From Lachnospiraceae bacterium UBA3814 (lineage in GTDB: Bacteria > Bacillota > Clostridia > Lachnospirales > Lachnospiraceae): a stretch of 11,579 nucleotides of DNA. Every line of letters begins with the position of its first letter. The first letter of the stretch is position 1. The DNA lies in contig DFEA01000081.1 of NCBI GenBank assembly GCA_002368575.1, positions 1 to 11,579 on the forward strand. The letters are read 5' to 3'. Of the stretch, positions 5,432 through 11,579 are shown piece by piece. The translations under genes were made by a program, and so were the position numbers. The notes under the pieces are model-generated. The model was not told the origin of the DNA. It searched no databases and saw only the letters and a list, made by a program, of their open reading frames with translations.

Positions 5432-7389
5432 GTAAAACAGACAGGATCAGGGAACTGACCGCTCTGTTAAACAGGGCATCCAGGGCTTATTATCAGGAAG
5501 ATACAGAGATAATGAGCAATTATGAATACGACAGGCTGTATGACGAGCTTAAGGAGCTTGAGGAGGAAACAGGGACTGTATTTTCAAACAGTCCAACGGT
5601 CAGGGTGGGCTATGAGGCTGTTGATGATCTTCCAAGGGAGGCTCATGAGGAGCCGATGCTTTCCCTTGACAAGACAAAGAGCAGGGAGGAGCTCAGAGAC
5701 TGGCTCGGAGATAAGGAGGGGCTGCTTTCCTGGAAGCTTGACGGGCTTACGATAGTCCTTACCTATAATAACGGGGAGCTTTCAAAGGCGGTTACAAGAG
5801 GAAACGGTGAGATTGGCGAGGTGATCACCCCCAATGCCAGGACCTTCATAAATCTACCGCTCAGGATACCCTATAAGGGAGAGCTTATACTCAGGGGAGA
5901 GGCCGTTATAAGCTATACCGATTTTGAGGAGCTTAATTTAAGGATCGCCGACTCGGAAGCCAGGTATAAAAATCCCCGTAATCTGTGCTCGGGGTCCGTA
6001 AGGGCGCTGAACAGTGAGGTCACCGCACAGAGAAGGGTGAGGCTTAAGGCGTTTTCGTTAGTAAGGGCAGAGGGCGTTGATTTCGGAAACAGAAGGAGCG
6101 CTCAGCTTGAATTCCTTAAGGAGCAGGGCTTTGAGGTCGTGGAGTATTACAGGGTCACTGCCGGGGACATCCTTGAGCGTATCCGTTTTTTTGCGGAGGC
6201 TGTTTCGGACTATGACATCCCCTCTGACGGTCTGGTGCTGACCTATGAGGATATTGCCTATGGCCTTTCGCTGGGACGCACGGCTAAATTCCCCAGAAAT
6301 TCGATAGCCTTTAAGTGGGCCGATGAAAAGGCGGAGACGGTGCTCAGGGAGATAGAATGGAGTCCCTCAAGGACCGGGCTCATTAACCCCATAGCGGTCT
6401 TTGATCCCGTGGAGCTTGAGGGGACAACGGTTAAAAGGGCGAGCGTCCATAATCTCAGCATTATTAAGAGCTTAAGGCTCGGGATCGGCGATCGGATCAC
6501 GGTTTACAAGGCCAATATGATAATTCCCCAGATAGAGGAAGACCTTACCGGGTCCGGAAATATAAGGATACCGGATTCCTGTCCCGCCTGCGGTGAAGGG
6601 ACAGAGATAAGGCAGGATAATGATGTTGAGGTACTGATCTGTCCCAATCCGTCCTGTCCCGCAAAGAAGCTTAAGGGCTTTGTTCTCTTTGTCAGCCGGG
6701 ATGCCATGAACATAGACGGCCTGTCGGAGATGACGCTTGAGAAGTTCATAGGCCGCGGCTTTATTTCAGAGCCTGCGGATATATTCAGGCTTCACAGATA
6801 CCGTGATGAGATATGCAATATGGACGGGTTTGGGGAGAAATCCTACAACAATCTGATCGAAAGCATCGAAAAAGCCAGGCATATCGAGACGGCAAGGCTG
6901 ATATACAGTCTCGGGATACCTAATACGGGGCTTTCGAATGCAAGGCTCATATGCAGGCATTTCGGAGATGATCTTAACAGGATAAGGAAGGCCTCAGAGG
7001 AGGAGCTTACCCTGATCGGGGGGATAGGGGAGGTCATAGCCGGGACCTTCAGCAGCTTCTTCAGGGATGCGGAAAATAACAGAGTGCTTGACGATCTTCT
7101 CTCCGAGGTGATAATTGAAAAGAGCGGGGACAGCGGGCAGATAGAGGGTATAGCCGGTAAGACCTTTGTTATAACGGGTGGTTTACATAATTTCTCGAAT
7201 CGGAGTGAATTAAAGGACGCCATCGAAAAGGCGGGAGGAAGGGTGGCCGGTTCCGTGTCCTCCAATACGGACTATCTTGTTAATAACGATATCAACAGTA
7301 ATTCTTCAAAGAATAAAAAGGCCAAGGAGCTTTCTGTACGCATAATAACAGAGGATGAGATCATGTCGATGCTCGGTGAGGAGCCTTAA
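5428..7389 (+). CDS. ligA: NAD-dependent DNA ligase LigA (divergent clostridial form)
   Basis: LigA seals nicks during replication and repair using NAD+. The 653-residue product has the full domain order: domain Ia (1-60), adenylation domain with KLDG and AMP-accepting Lys103, an OB fold (about 300-380), a zinc finger (Cys385, Cys388, Cys405, Cys410), helix-hairpin-helix repeats and a C-terminal BRCT (about 574-653). The start is ATG 5428, overlapping the rluF stop, with AGGAG at 5419-5423; the frame is open upstream to 5287 but that part duplicates rluF coding sequence. Unusual features relative to E. coli LigA are Tyr22 for His23, Asn31 for Asp32, RGNG for RGDG, NPRNLCSGSVR for NPRNAAAGSLR, and Thr272 in DGLVLT where DGVVIK has Lys290. 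Lys296 of motif V is kept. It is probably functional but of a distinct subfamily. Confidence 0.94.
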   Translation: MSKTDRIRELTALLNRASRAYYQEDTEIMSNYEYDRLYDELKELEEETGTVFSNSPTVRVGYEAVDDLPREAHEEPMLSLDKTKSREELRDWLGDKEGLLSWKLDGLTIVLTYNNGELSKAVTRGNGEIGEVITPNARTFINLPLRIPYKGELILRGEAVISYTDFEELNLRIADSEARYKNPRNLCSGSVRALNSEVTAQRRVRLKAFSLVRAEGVDFGNRRSAQLEFLKEQGFEVVEYYRVTAGDILERIRFFAEAVSDYDIPSDGLVLTYEDIAYGLSLGRTAKFPRNSIAFKWADEKAETVLREIEWSPSRTGLINPIAVFDPVELEGTTVKRASVHNLSIIKSLRLGIGDRITVYKANMIIPQIEEDLTGSGNIRIPDSCPACGEGTEIRQDNDVEVLICPNPSCPAKKLKGFVLFVSRDAMNIDGLSEMTLEKFIGRGFISEPADIFRLHRYRDEICNMDGFGEKSYNNLIESIEKARHIETARLIYSLGIPNTGLSNARLICRHFGDDLNRIRKASEEELTLIGGIGEVIAGTFSSFFRDAENNRVLDDLLSEVIIEKSGDSGQIEGIAGKTFVITGGLHNFSNRSELKDAIEKAGGRVAGSVSSNTDYLVNNDINSNSSKNKKAKELSVRIITEDEIMSMLGEEP

Positions 7390-7454
7390 AATAACAGTTC
7401 ACTCACAGATGAGCCGCTGCCATTAAAACACATATATTAAACGGAGGTGTAATA

Positions 7455-8435
7455 ATGCCTATAAAGATTAAGGACTCTATGCCTGCTCAGGCCATACTGG
7501 AATCGGAGAATATCTTTGTCATGACTGAGCACAGGGCGATGCATCAGGATATCCGTCCGCTTCAGGTACTGATCCTCAATCTGATGCCCACAAAGGTGGT
7601 CACTGAGACACAGCTTCTGCGTAAGCTTTCAAATTCCCCGCTGCAGGTGGATGTGGAGTTCCTTCAGACAGAGAGCTATGTCCCTCAGCATGTTGATCCG
7701 GGTCATCTGGAGAGCTTTTATCGTACCTTCTCAGAGGTGAAGGACAATAAATACGATGGTATGATAATCACGGGAGCACCTCTTGAGCATATCAGCTATG
7801 AGGAGGTGAGCTACTGGAAGGAGCTCTGCAAGATCATGGACTGGTCCACGCATCATGTTCATTCCACGCTCTATCTTTGCTGGGGGGCCTTTGCCGCACT
7901 CTATTATTTTTACGGGATAGATAAAAAGCATTATGACAAAAAGCTTTCCGGTGTATATAAGCACCGTCTTCTTAAGCGTACCTCTCCCCTGTTCAGGGGC
8001 TTTGACGATGTCTTCGATGCTCCTCATTCCAGAGGGATATATGTGGATTATGAGGATGTAAAGAGGGTTACGGAGCTTGAGCTTTTAGCGGATTCCGAGG
8101 AGGCCGGCGTTACTCTGCTTAAGACTGAGGATTCAAAGCGCTTCTTTGCGCTCTGCCATCTTGAGTATGACTGGGACACGCTTAAAAATGAGTATGAAAG
8201 GGACCTGGCAAAGGGAATAGATCCAGCTGTGCCTGAGCATTATTTTCCGGATGATGATCCCGGAAAAAGGCCTGTCGTCCACTGGCGGGCAGCAGCACAG
8301 CTCTTTTATTCAAACTGGGTCAACTACTACGTTTATCAGAGCACCCCGTATGATCTTCGGGAGATCGCCGCAAACAAGCCCGCAACAAGCGATCTGGAGC
8401 GGATCTCGGAGAAGGCGAGCAGTGAGGAGTTTTAA
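7455..8435 (+). CDS. metA: Homoserine O-acetyltransferase (MetA family)
   Basis: MetA activates the hydroxyl of homoserine, the first committed step of methionine synthesis. The 326-residue protein has the catalytic Cys142 (LYLCWGA), His235 and Glu237 (HLEYD) at the same numbers as in E. coli MetA. Residue 111 is Glu (GAPLEHI) where E. coli has Gly. Family work links Glu111 to acetyl-CoA and Gly111 to succinyl-CoA, so the product should be O-acetylhomoserine despite the metA name. GGAGGTG (7443-7449) lies just before the ATG. Only 65 nt separate it from ligA, too little for an S-box riboswitch of usual size, and none is seen. TATATT at 7433-7438 might be a -10 but no -35 matches, so it may be co-transcribed with rluF-ligA. 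Feedback by methionine or SAM cannot be judged from here. Confidence 0.95.
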   Translation: MPIKIKDSMPAQAILESENIFVMTEHRAMHQDIRPLQVLILNLMPTKVVTETQLLRKLSNSPLQVDVEFLQTESYVPQHVDPGHLESFYRTFSEVKDNKYDGMIITGAPLEHISYEEVSYWKELCKIMDWSTHHVHSTLYLCWGAFAALYYFYGIDKKHYDKKLSGVYKHRLLKRTSPLFRGFDDVFDAPHSRGIYVDYEDVKRVTELELLADSEEAGVTLLKTEDSKRFFALCHLEYDWDTLKNEYERDLAKGIDPAVPEHYFPDDDPGKRPVVHWRAAAQLFYSNWVNYYVYQSTPYDLREIAANKPATSDLERISEKASSEEF

Positions 8436-8463
8436 CGTAATTTCACGTAGTTTTTAAGGGAAA

Positions 8464-8495
8464 TGGGGTCAAAATGGGGTCAGGTCAAGGGGTCA
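8464..8495. repeat. GGGGTCA repeat cluster
   Basis: TGGGGTCA occurs at 8464-8471 and 8475-8482, GGTCA at 8483-8487 and GGGGTCA at 8489-8495, all on the plus strand within 32 nt. Clusters of GGGGTCAGGTCA-like sequence occur in many bacterial genomes as dispersed intergenic repeats, in some cases next to REP-associated (IS200-like) transposase genes; that link is general knowledge and not shown here. It sits 28 nt after the metA stop, at the boundary between core and accessory DNA. Confidence 0.55.
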
Positions 8496-8592
8496 ATTTT
8501 ATAGCACCGGTGATGAGTTTTCTCTGCTCAGGGGTAAGAAAGAGGATATTCTGTTTCACGGAACCAAGGGAAACTGCAATTTTACCGGAGTT
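8485..8592 (-). pseudogene. Short minus-strand coding relic (35 codons) running into the repeat cluster
   Basis: On the minus strand a frame is open from 8592 to a TGA at 8485-8487. It encodes protein-like sequence ending LTPEQRKLITGAIKLTP. An in-frame TAA (8593-8595) closes it upstream, and there is no start codon or ribosome site. The C-terminus is encoded inside the GGGGTCA repeats, a layout that would fit the 3' end of a decayed mobile-element gene. I do not recognise the family, and 35 codons can be open by chance. Confidence 0.25.
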
Positions 8593-8596
8593 TTAG

Positions 8597-8779
8597 CGGA
8601 TTTTTGTCCCTGTTAATCATCCCTGGTTCTTTTATTTTACCACGGTATTGGATATTGACGGTCCGGTTCCGTCATGGTTTGATGAGAGAGATAAGGAAGG
8701 ACTTGCACGGTTGTCCGCTACCCTTGAAGATATGATTAACGGGAAGGATAAACATAGCTATCGTCTATGGAAGAGCTGA
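8597..8779 (+). pseudogene. Open-frame relic or small coupled ORF ahead of the HD-GYP gene (61 codons)
   Basis: A frame is open from just after a TAG (8594-8596) to TGA at 8777-8779, one base before the ATG of the HD-GYP gene. The last 40 residues look like real protein: LDIDGPVPSWFDERDKEG, then an amphipathic stretch, then NGKDKHSYRLWKS. No ATG with a ribosome site heads it; TTG at 8648 and ATG at 8732 are the only plausible starts. It may be the 3' remnant of a deleted gene, or a short leader ORF translated into the next gene. I do not recognise the family. Confidence 0.35.
8655..8683 (+). promoter_or_regulatory. Possible promoter for the HD-GYP gene
   Basis: TTGACG (8655-8660) is followed after 17 nt by TTTGAT (8678-8683) with TGG directly upstream, giving an extended -10 form. 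The -10 hexamer itself is poor (3 of 6). It lies inside the open-frame relic, about 100 nt before the HD-GYP start. It is the best candidate I see in this gap. Confidence 0.3.
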
Positions 8780-8780
8780 A

Positions 8781-10859
8781 ATGAACAGGAAAAAATCAAA
8801 ACACAATCAGGGTATACTGCATAACGCAATGTATGTTATCTTTTTGCTGGTTCATATTATCGCGTCCTTTTTTCTGCGAGGAACCGTTCACTCCACAGAG
8901 GTGATTCCCTTTATGGGCAGTGTGATCCCTGTTTCGACATTTACGGGGGTACTTTCATCCATTGCTAACATCTGTCTTATAGTTCTGGCAGTCGAATACG
9001 GGAAAACCGGATTTATTACAGCATCTGTTCTGATCATTGTACAATTTCCCAGGATGATAAGCGGGTTTGTGATACAGCATGATTATTCTGGCCTGCCCGG
9101 GCTTTTTGGGAATCTCCTGACCATTTTAGCGTTGTTTTTTATATATCAGAGAAACAGGAAGATAGAAAGCTATCAGAAGAGGGAGACAGAGTATCTGAAG
9201 GACAGGCAGGAGGCTTCCTATCGATTGTTTGAGCAGACGGCCACCGCGCTTGTCAATGCGATCGACGCAAAGGATACTTACTCTCACGGACATTCATTAA
9301 GGGTGGCTGAATATTCAAGGAAGATTGCCCGGATACTGAAAAAGGACGATGAGGAATGTGAGAGGATATATTATGCGGCGCTGCTTCATGACGTTGGAAA
9401 AATAGGGATCCCTTTAAGCATAATCAATAAGAAGGGGAAGCTTACAGATGAAGAATATGAAGTCGTTAAAGAGCATCCGGCAAAAGGAAGCCAGATCCTT
9501 TCAAGCATCAGTGAATACCCGTATCTGAGTATTGGTGCACATTATCATCATGAGCGATATGACGGAAGAGGATATCCCGATCACTTAAAGGGAGGGGATA
9601 TACCGGAGATAGCAAGGATCATTTCGGTGGCGGACGCATATGATGCAATGTCCTCAAACAGAAGCTACAGAGAAGCTATTCCTCAGCAGCTTGTGAGAGA
9701 GGAGATCGTAAAAGGCATAGGCACGCAGTTTGACCCGTTTCCTGCAAAAGCAATGCTTCAGCTGATCGATCTTGATACTGAATATCAGCTGCGGGAGAAG
9801 AATGTATTCGATGAGCTTGCGGGAAAAGATGAGCTTGACTGCGAGGCATACCGGAGCAGCATTTCAACCGGGATCCTTTTAACGCAGAGTATTACAAGAA
9901 TACATATGAAGGTCACCGTAAAGGATAAAAACGGCAAAGCCGCAATGGTGCTGTTTGATTCACTTGACGGACGCGTTCATGGTGGGACTGAAAGGAAAGA
10001 GCTTTGCTATTATGAGTATTGTGAGCTGTTTTTTGATGGACAGTTCCACAATAAAGGGGCAAGAAAAATACAGGTTGAAACGGAGGATGAGGAGCGGAAG
10101 AAAGGAAGAGCGGAATCCTCTTATGGCGTATATGAGGCAGAAGCGGTAAAATGCGGTGATCATGTACAGATAAGCATATCTGACAATGAAAAGACGATCA
10201 GGATCATCGTGGCCCTTCCGGACAGCTCCAGATATGCGTATATTGGCCTTACAGGAGAGCAGTGTCTTATCAGTGAAGTCAGCATTACGGCAGACGAAAC
10301 GCCGGTACCGGATGAATATATTACCAGAATAGCGGAAAAGATAAGTTATATTGTGGGTGAAAGCGGTGATTTACCAAATCTGCAGATCGACGGCCACAGA
10401 TCTGCTGCCACGTCAGGAGTACCTGTAAATGACAAACTGAAAATAAGCTTTCATACGAAGAGCCTGCCTACGGCCAGACTCGTATGGCACTGCCCGTATT
10501 ATGTCATTTTTACCTCAAAGGACGGATCGGTGGGCGGTAAAGGCTATAAAGAATATGCACTCATAAGACTGGATGGAGAAAATCAGGCGGACGACAAAAA
10601 TGCCGAAAACAAGCTGATCACCAGTACCCAGGAGAGCTTTATGGGGTGGGATGCATGGAAAGAGAAAAACAAGGAGGGGTTTTATTCCTCGGCGGTCTTT
10701 GTAAGGCAGGGGCAGACAATTACGATGAGCATGGAAAATCAGGGTATCTCAGTTAAGAATATAACAACGATACCGGACAGAACGGGTGACATTTTTGTAG
10801 CCTTAACAGGAGATCAATGCGCAATTACAGATATCAGAATTATTCATGAAGAGGAATAA
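8781..10859 (+). CDS. Membrane HD-GYP domain protein with duplicated C-terminal domain (probable cyclic-di-GMP phosphodiesterase)
   Basis: The product has 692 residues. About four hydrophobic helices (roughly 15-33, 50-72, 75-96, 105-122) form an N-terminal membrane sensor, and a charged helix (123-150) leads into a cytoplasmic HD-GYP domain (about 150-340). The family residues are intact: HGHSLRV (169-175), LLHDVGK with His203-Asp204 and Lys207, HHERYDGRGYP (256-266), then ARIISVADAYDAMSSNRSYR. HD-GYP enzymes hydrolyse cyclic-di-GMP, and activity is expected. Residues from about 355 to 692 form two copies of an unrecognised, probably beta-rich domain. FDSLDGRVHGG (392) recurs as FTSKDGSVGG (577), and LTGEQC (490-495) as LTGDQC (675-680), each 185 residues apart. 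These lie on the cytoplasmic side by topology. The ribosome site is modest (GGAAG at 8769-8773). The gene sits alone in an accessory stretch. Confidence 0.88.
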   Translation: MNRKKSKHNQGILHNAMYVIFLLVHIIASFFLRGTVHSTEVIPFMGSVIPVSTFTGVLSSIANICLIVLAVEYGKTGFITASVLIIVQFPRMISGFVIQHDYSGLPGLFGNLLTILALFFIYQRNRKIESYQKRETEYLKDRQEASYRLFEQTATALVNAIDAKDTYSHGHSLRVAEYSRKIARILKKDDEECERIYYAALLHDVGKIGIPLSIINKKGKLTDEEYEVVKEHPAKGSQILSSISEYPYLSIGAHYHHERYDGRGYPDHLKGGDIPEIARIISVADAYDAMSSNRSYREAIPQQLVREEIVKGIGTQFDPFPAKAMLQLIDLDTEYQLREKNVFDELAGKDELDCEAYRSSISTGILLTQSITRIHMKVTVKDKNGKAAMVLFDSLDGRVHGGTERKELCYYEYCELFFDGQFHNKGARKIQVETEDEERKKGRAESSYGVYEAEAVKCGDHVQISISDNEKTIRIIVALPDSSRYAYIGLTGEQCLISEVSITADETPVPDEYITRIAEKISYIVGESGDLPNLQIDGHRSAATSGVPVNDKLKISFHTKSLPTARLVWHCPYYVIFTSKDGSVGGKGYKEYALIRLDGENQADDKNAENKLITSTQESFMGWDAWKEKNKEGFYSSAVFVRQGQTITMSMENQGISVKNITTIPDRTGDIFVALTGDQCAITDIRIIHEEE

Positions 10860-10892
10860 CAGGCAATAGTCGAGGGCCGGAGCTGATGCTTG

Positions 10893-10927
10893 TTAAGGAA
10901 AGAATGATTAAGTCAGTCTTTCCTTAG
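10893..10927. other. Inverted repeat after the HD-GYP gene
   Basis: AAGGAAAGA (10895-10903) pairs with TCTTTCCTT (10917-10925), extended outward by T10894-A10926 and inward by TGA/TCA (10905-10907 with 10913-10915) around a TTAAG loop. No T-run follows on the plus strand, so it is not a classic terminator, although it stands where one would be expected. The rest of the 143-nt gap (10860-11002) holds the promoter listed next and nothing else I recognise. Confidence 0.5.
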
Positions 10928-10959
10928 ATACAGTTATGATAGCGGCATCCCCTCTTTTT

Positions 10960-10968
10960 TGATATAAT
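10960..10968 (+). promoter_or_regulatory. Extended -10 promoter for the AAA-ATPase-like gene
   Basis: TGATATAAT combines the TGN extension with a perfect TATAAT (10963-10968). No -35 hexamer is visible at the usual distance, which is tolerated with an extended -10. Transcription would begin near 10975, giving a leader of about 28 nt that carries the ribosome site GAGGAGG just ahead of the ATG at 11003. Confidence 0.6.
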
Positions 10969-11002
10969 CAGGATATGACGGCAGCATGAGAGGAGGAAGC
11001 AG

Positions 11003-11579
11003 ATGGGATATTATATTAATCCGGGAAATGAGAATTTCCGGTTCATTATAAATGCGGGATATATTGATAAAACAGGGATGATAGCCGTAATCAACGATAC
11101 GATCAATACAAAAAGCATGCTTTCCTGCGTCAGCCGTCCAAGGCGGTTCGGGAAATCTTATGCCGCGAATATGCTGGAGGCTTACTACGACTGCAGCTGT
11201 GATTCCCATGACTTATTTGAAGGACTGGAGATTACGAAAAACGAAAGCTATGAGAAGCACCTGAATCAATATAACGTACTTTATCTGGATATTACCGGAT
11301 TTATGGCATATACGACTTTGGAGGGGCTTTCGGATTATATTTGCGAGAGAGTGATAAGGGATGTCAGGAAAGACTTTCCTGATGTAGATCCCGGAGATTC
11401 GATAAAAGAGGCCCTTGCGGCAATCGTGGAGCAGACCGGACGTAAATTCATCGCCATTATTGACGAATGGGACGCACCGATCCGCGATCCCTACAGCACA
11501 GTAAAGACCCAGAAGGATTATCTTGAGTTTCTCCGTTCTCTTTTTAAAAGTGAGATCACAAAGAAAGTTTTTGCAGCTG
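11003..11579 (+). CDS. AAA-ATPase-like protein, RPRRFGKS family (N-terminal part, cut by window end)
   Basis: The first 192 codons are present and remain open to the last base. The start follows GAGGAGG at optimal spacing. It matches the AAA-ATPase-like family abundant in Lachnospiraceae and Bacteroidetes. Visible motifs are GYYINPGNENF at the N-terminus, YIDKT, the atypical Walker A SRPRRFGKS (44-52) and a Walker B-like FIAIIDEWDAPI with Asp154-Glu155. Full-length relatives of about 500-600 residues usually end in a PD-(D/E)XK nuclease-like domain (often labelled DUF1703); that part would lie beyond the window. Their role is not established: they often occur in many copies per genome and have been suggested to be mobile or defence-linked. 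The gene has its own promoter, so it appears to be an independent unit rather than an operon partner of the HD-GYP gene. Confidence 0.87.
   Translation, partial: MGYYINPGNENFRFIINAGYIDKTGMIAVINDTINTKSMLSCVSRPRRFGKSYAANMLEAYYDCSCDSHDLFEGLEITKNESYEKHLNQYNVLYLDITGFMAYTTLEGLSDYICERVIRDVRKDFPDVDPGDSIKEALAAIVEQTGRKFIAIIDEWDAPIRDPYSTVKTQKDYLEFLRSLFKSEITKKVFAA

Noticed and set aside
7390..7454. Possible SAM (S-box) riboswitch ahead of metA
   Set aside because: The gap is only 65 nt and shows none of the S-box helices; the aptamer alone needs about 100 nt.
10893..10927. Rho-independent terminator after the HD-GYP gene
   Set aside because: The hairpin is good but no T-run follows, so it is listed as an inverted repeat only.
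1..11579. CRISPR array, intact transposase or prophage genes
   Set aside because: No regularly spaced repeats, no intact transposase, integrase or phage structural motif was found on either strand.

Overview
The window looks like chromosomal DNA of a low-to-mid GC clostridial Firmicute, most probably a Lachnospiraceae member from gut or rumen. This rests on gene content and protein style: a shikimate dehydrogenase-kinase fusion followed by a type II dehydroquinase-like gene and efp, a LigA with NPRNLCSGSVR in place of the usual NPRNAAAGSLR, a MetA of the acetyl-CoA type, AGG/AGA-rich arginine codons and strong GGAGG ribosome binding sites. The placement is inference from motifs, not from a database search. 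Every complete gene lies on the plus strand.

Layout. 1-76: two tandem hairpins at the window edge. 77-2618: an aromatic amino acid / translation block. It holds aroE-aroK (fused), an aroQ-like gene overlapping it by 4 nt (ATGA), and efp, and is closed by a clear intrinsic terminator at 2638-2677. 2693-3097: a small HAD phosphatase of the EcbF/BcbF type. 3246-3318: tRNA-Arg(CCG). 3367-4545: a membrane-anchored extracytoplasmic protein with two SH3b domains. 4546-4717: a hairpin-rich intergenic stretch ending in a terminator. 4718-7389: a translationally coupled pair, an RluF-type pseudouridine synthase and NAD-dependent DNA ligase (ATGA overlap). 7455-8435: metA, predicted homoserine O-acetyltransferase.

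From 8436 on the character changes from core to accessory. A 345-nt stretch without an intact gene holds a cluster of GGGGTCA repeats and two short open-frame relics on opposite strands. It is followed by a 692-residue membrane HD-GYP protein (probable cyclic-di-GMP phosphodiesterase). The C-terminal half of that protein is two copies of an unrecognised domain at an exact 185-residue period. Last comes the start of an AAA-ATPase-like protein of the RPRRFGKS family, cut by the window end and preceded by an extended -10 promoter.

Most worth a second look: (1) the AroQ-like protein keeps the fold motifs but has replaced the catalytic tyrosine and several other active-site positions, and has a charged tail; (2) the LigA has substitutions at the motif IV lysine and at two domain Ia NMN-binding positions; (3) the duplicated domain on the HD-GYP protein; (4) the relic and repeat zone between metA and the HD-GYP gene. 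I saw no CRISPR array, no intact insertion sequence, no riboswitch and no evident multi-gene novel defence or metabolic system.
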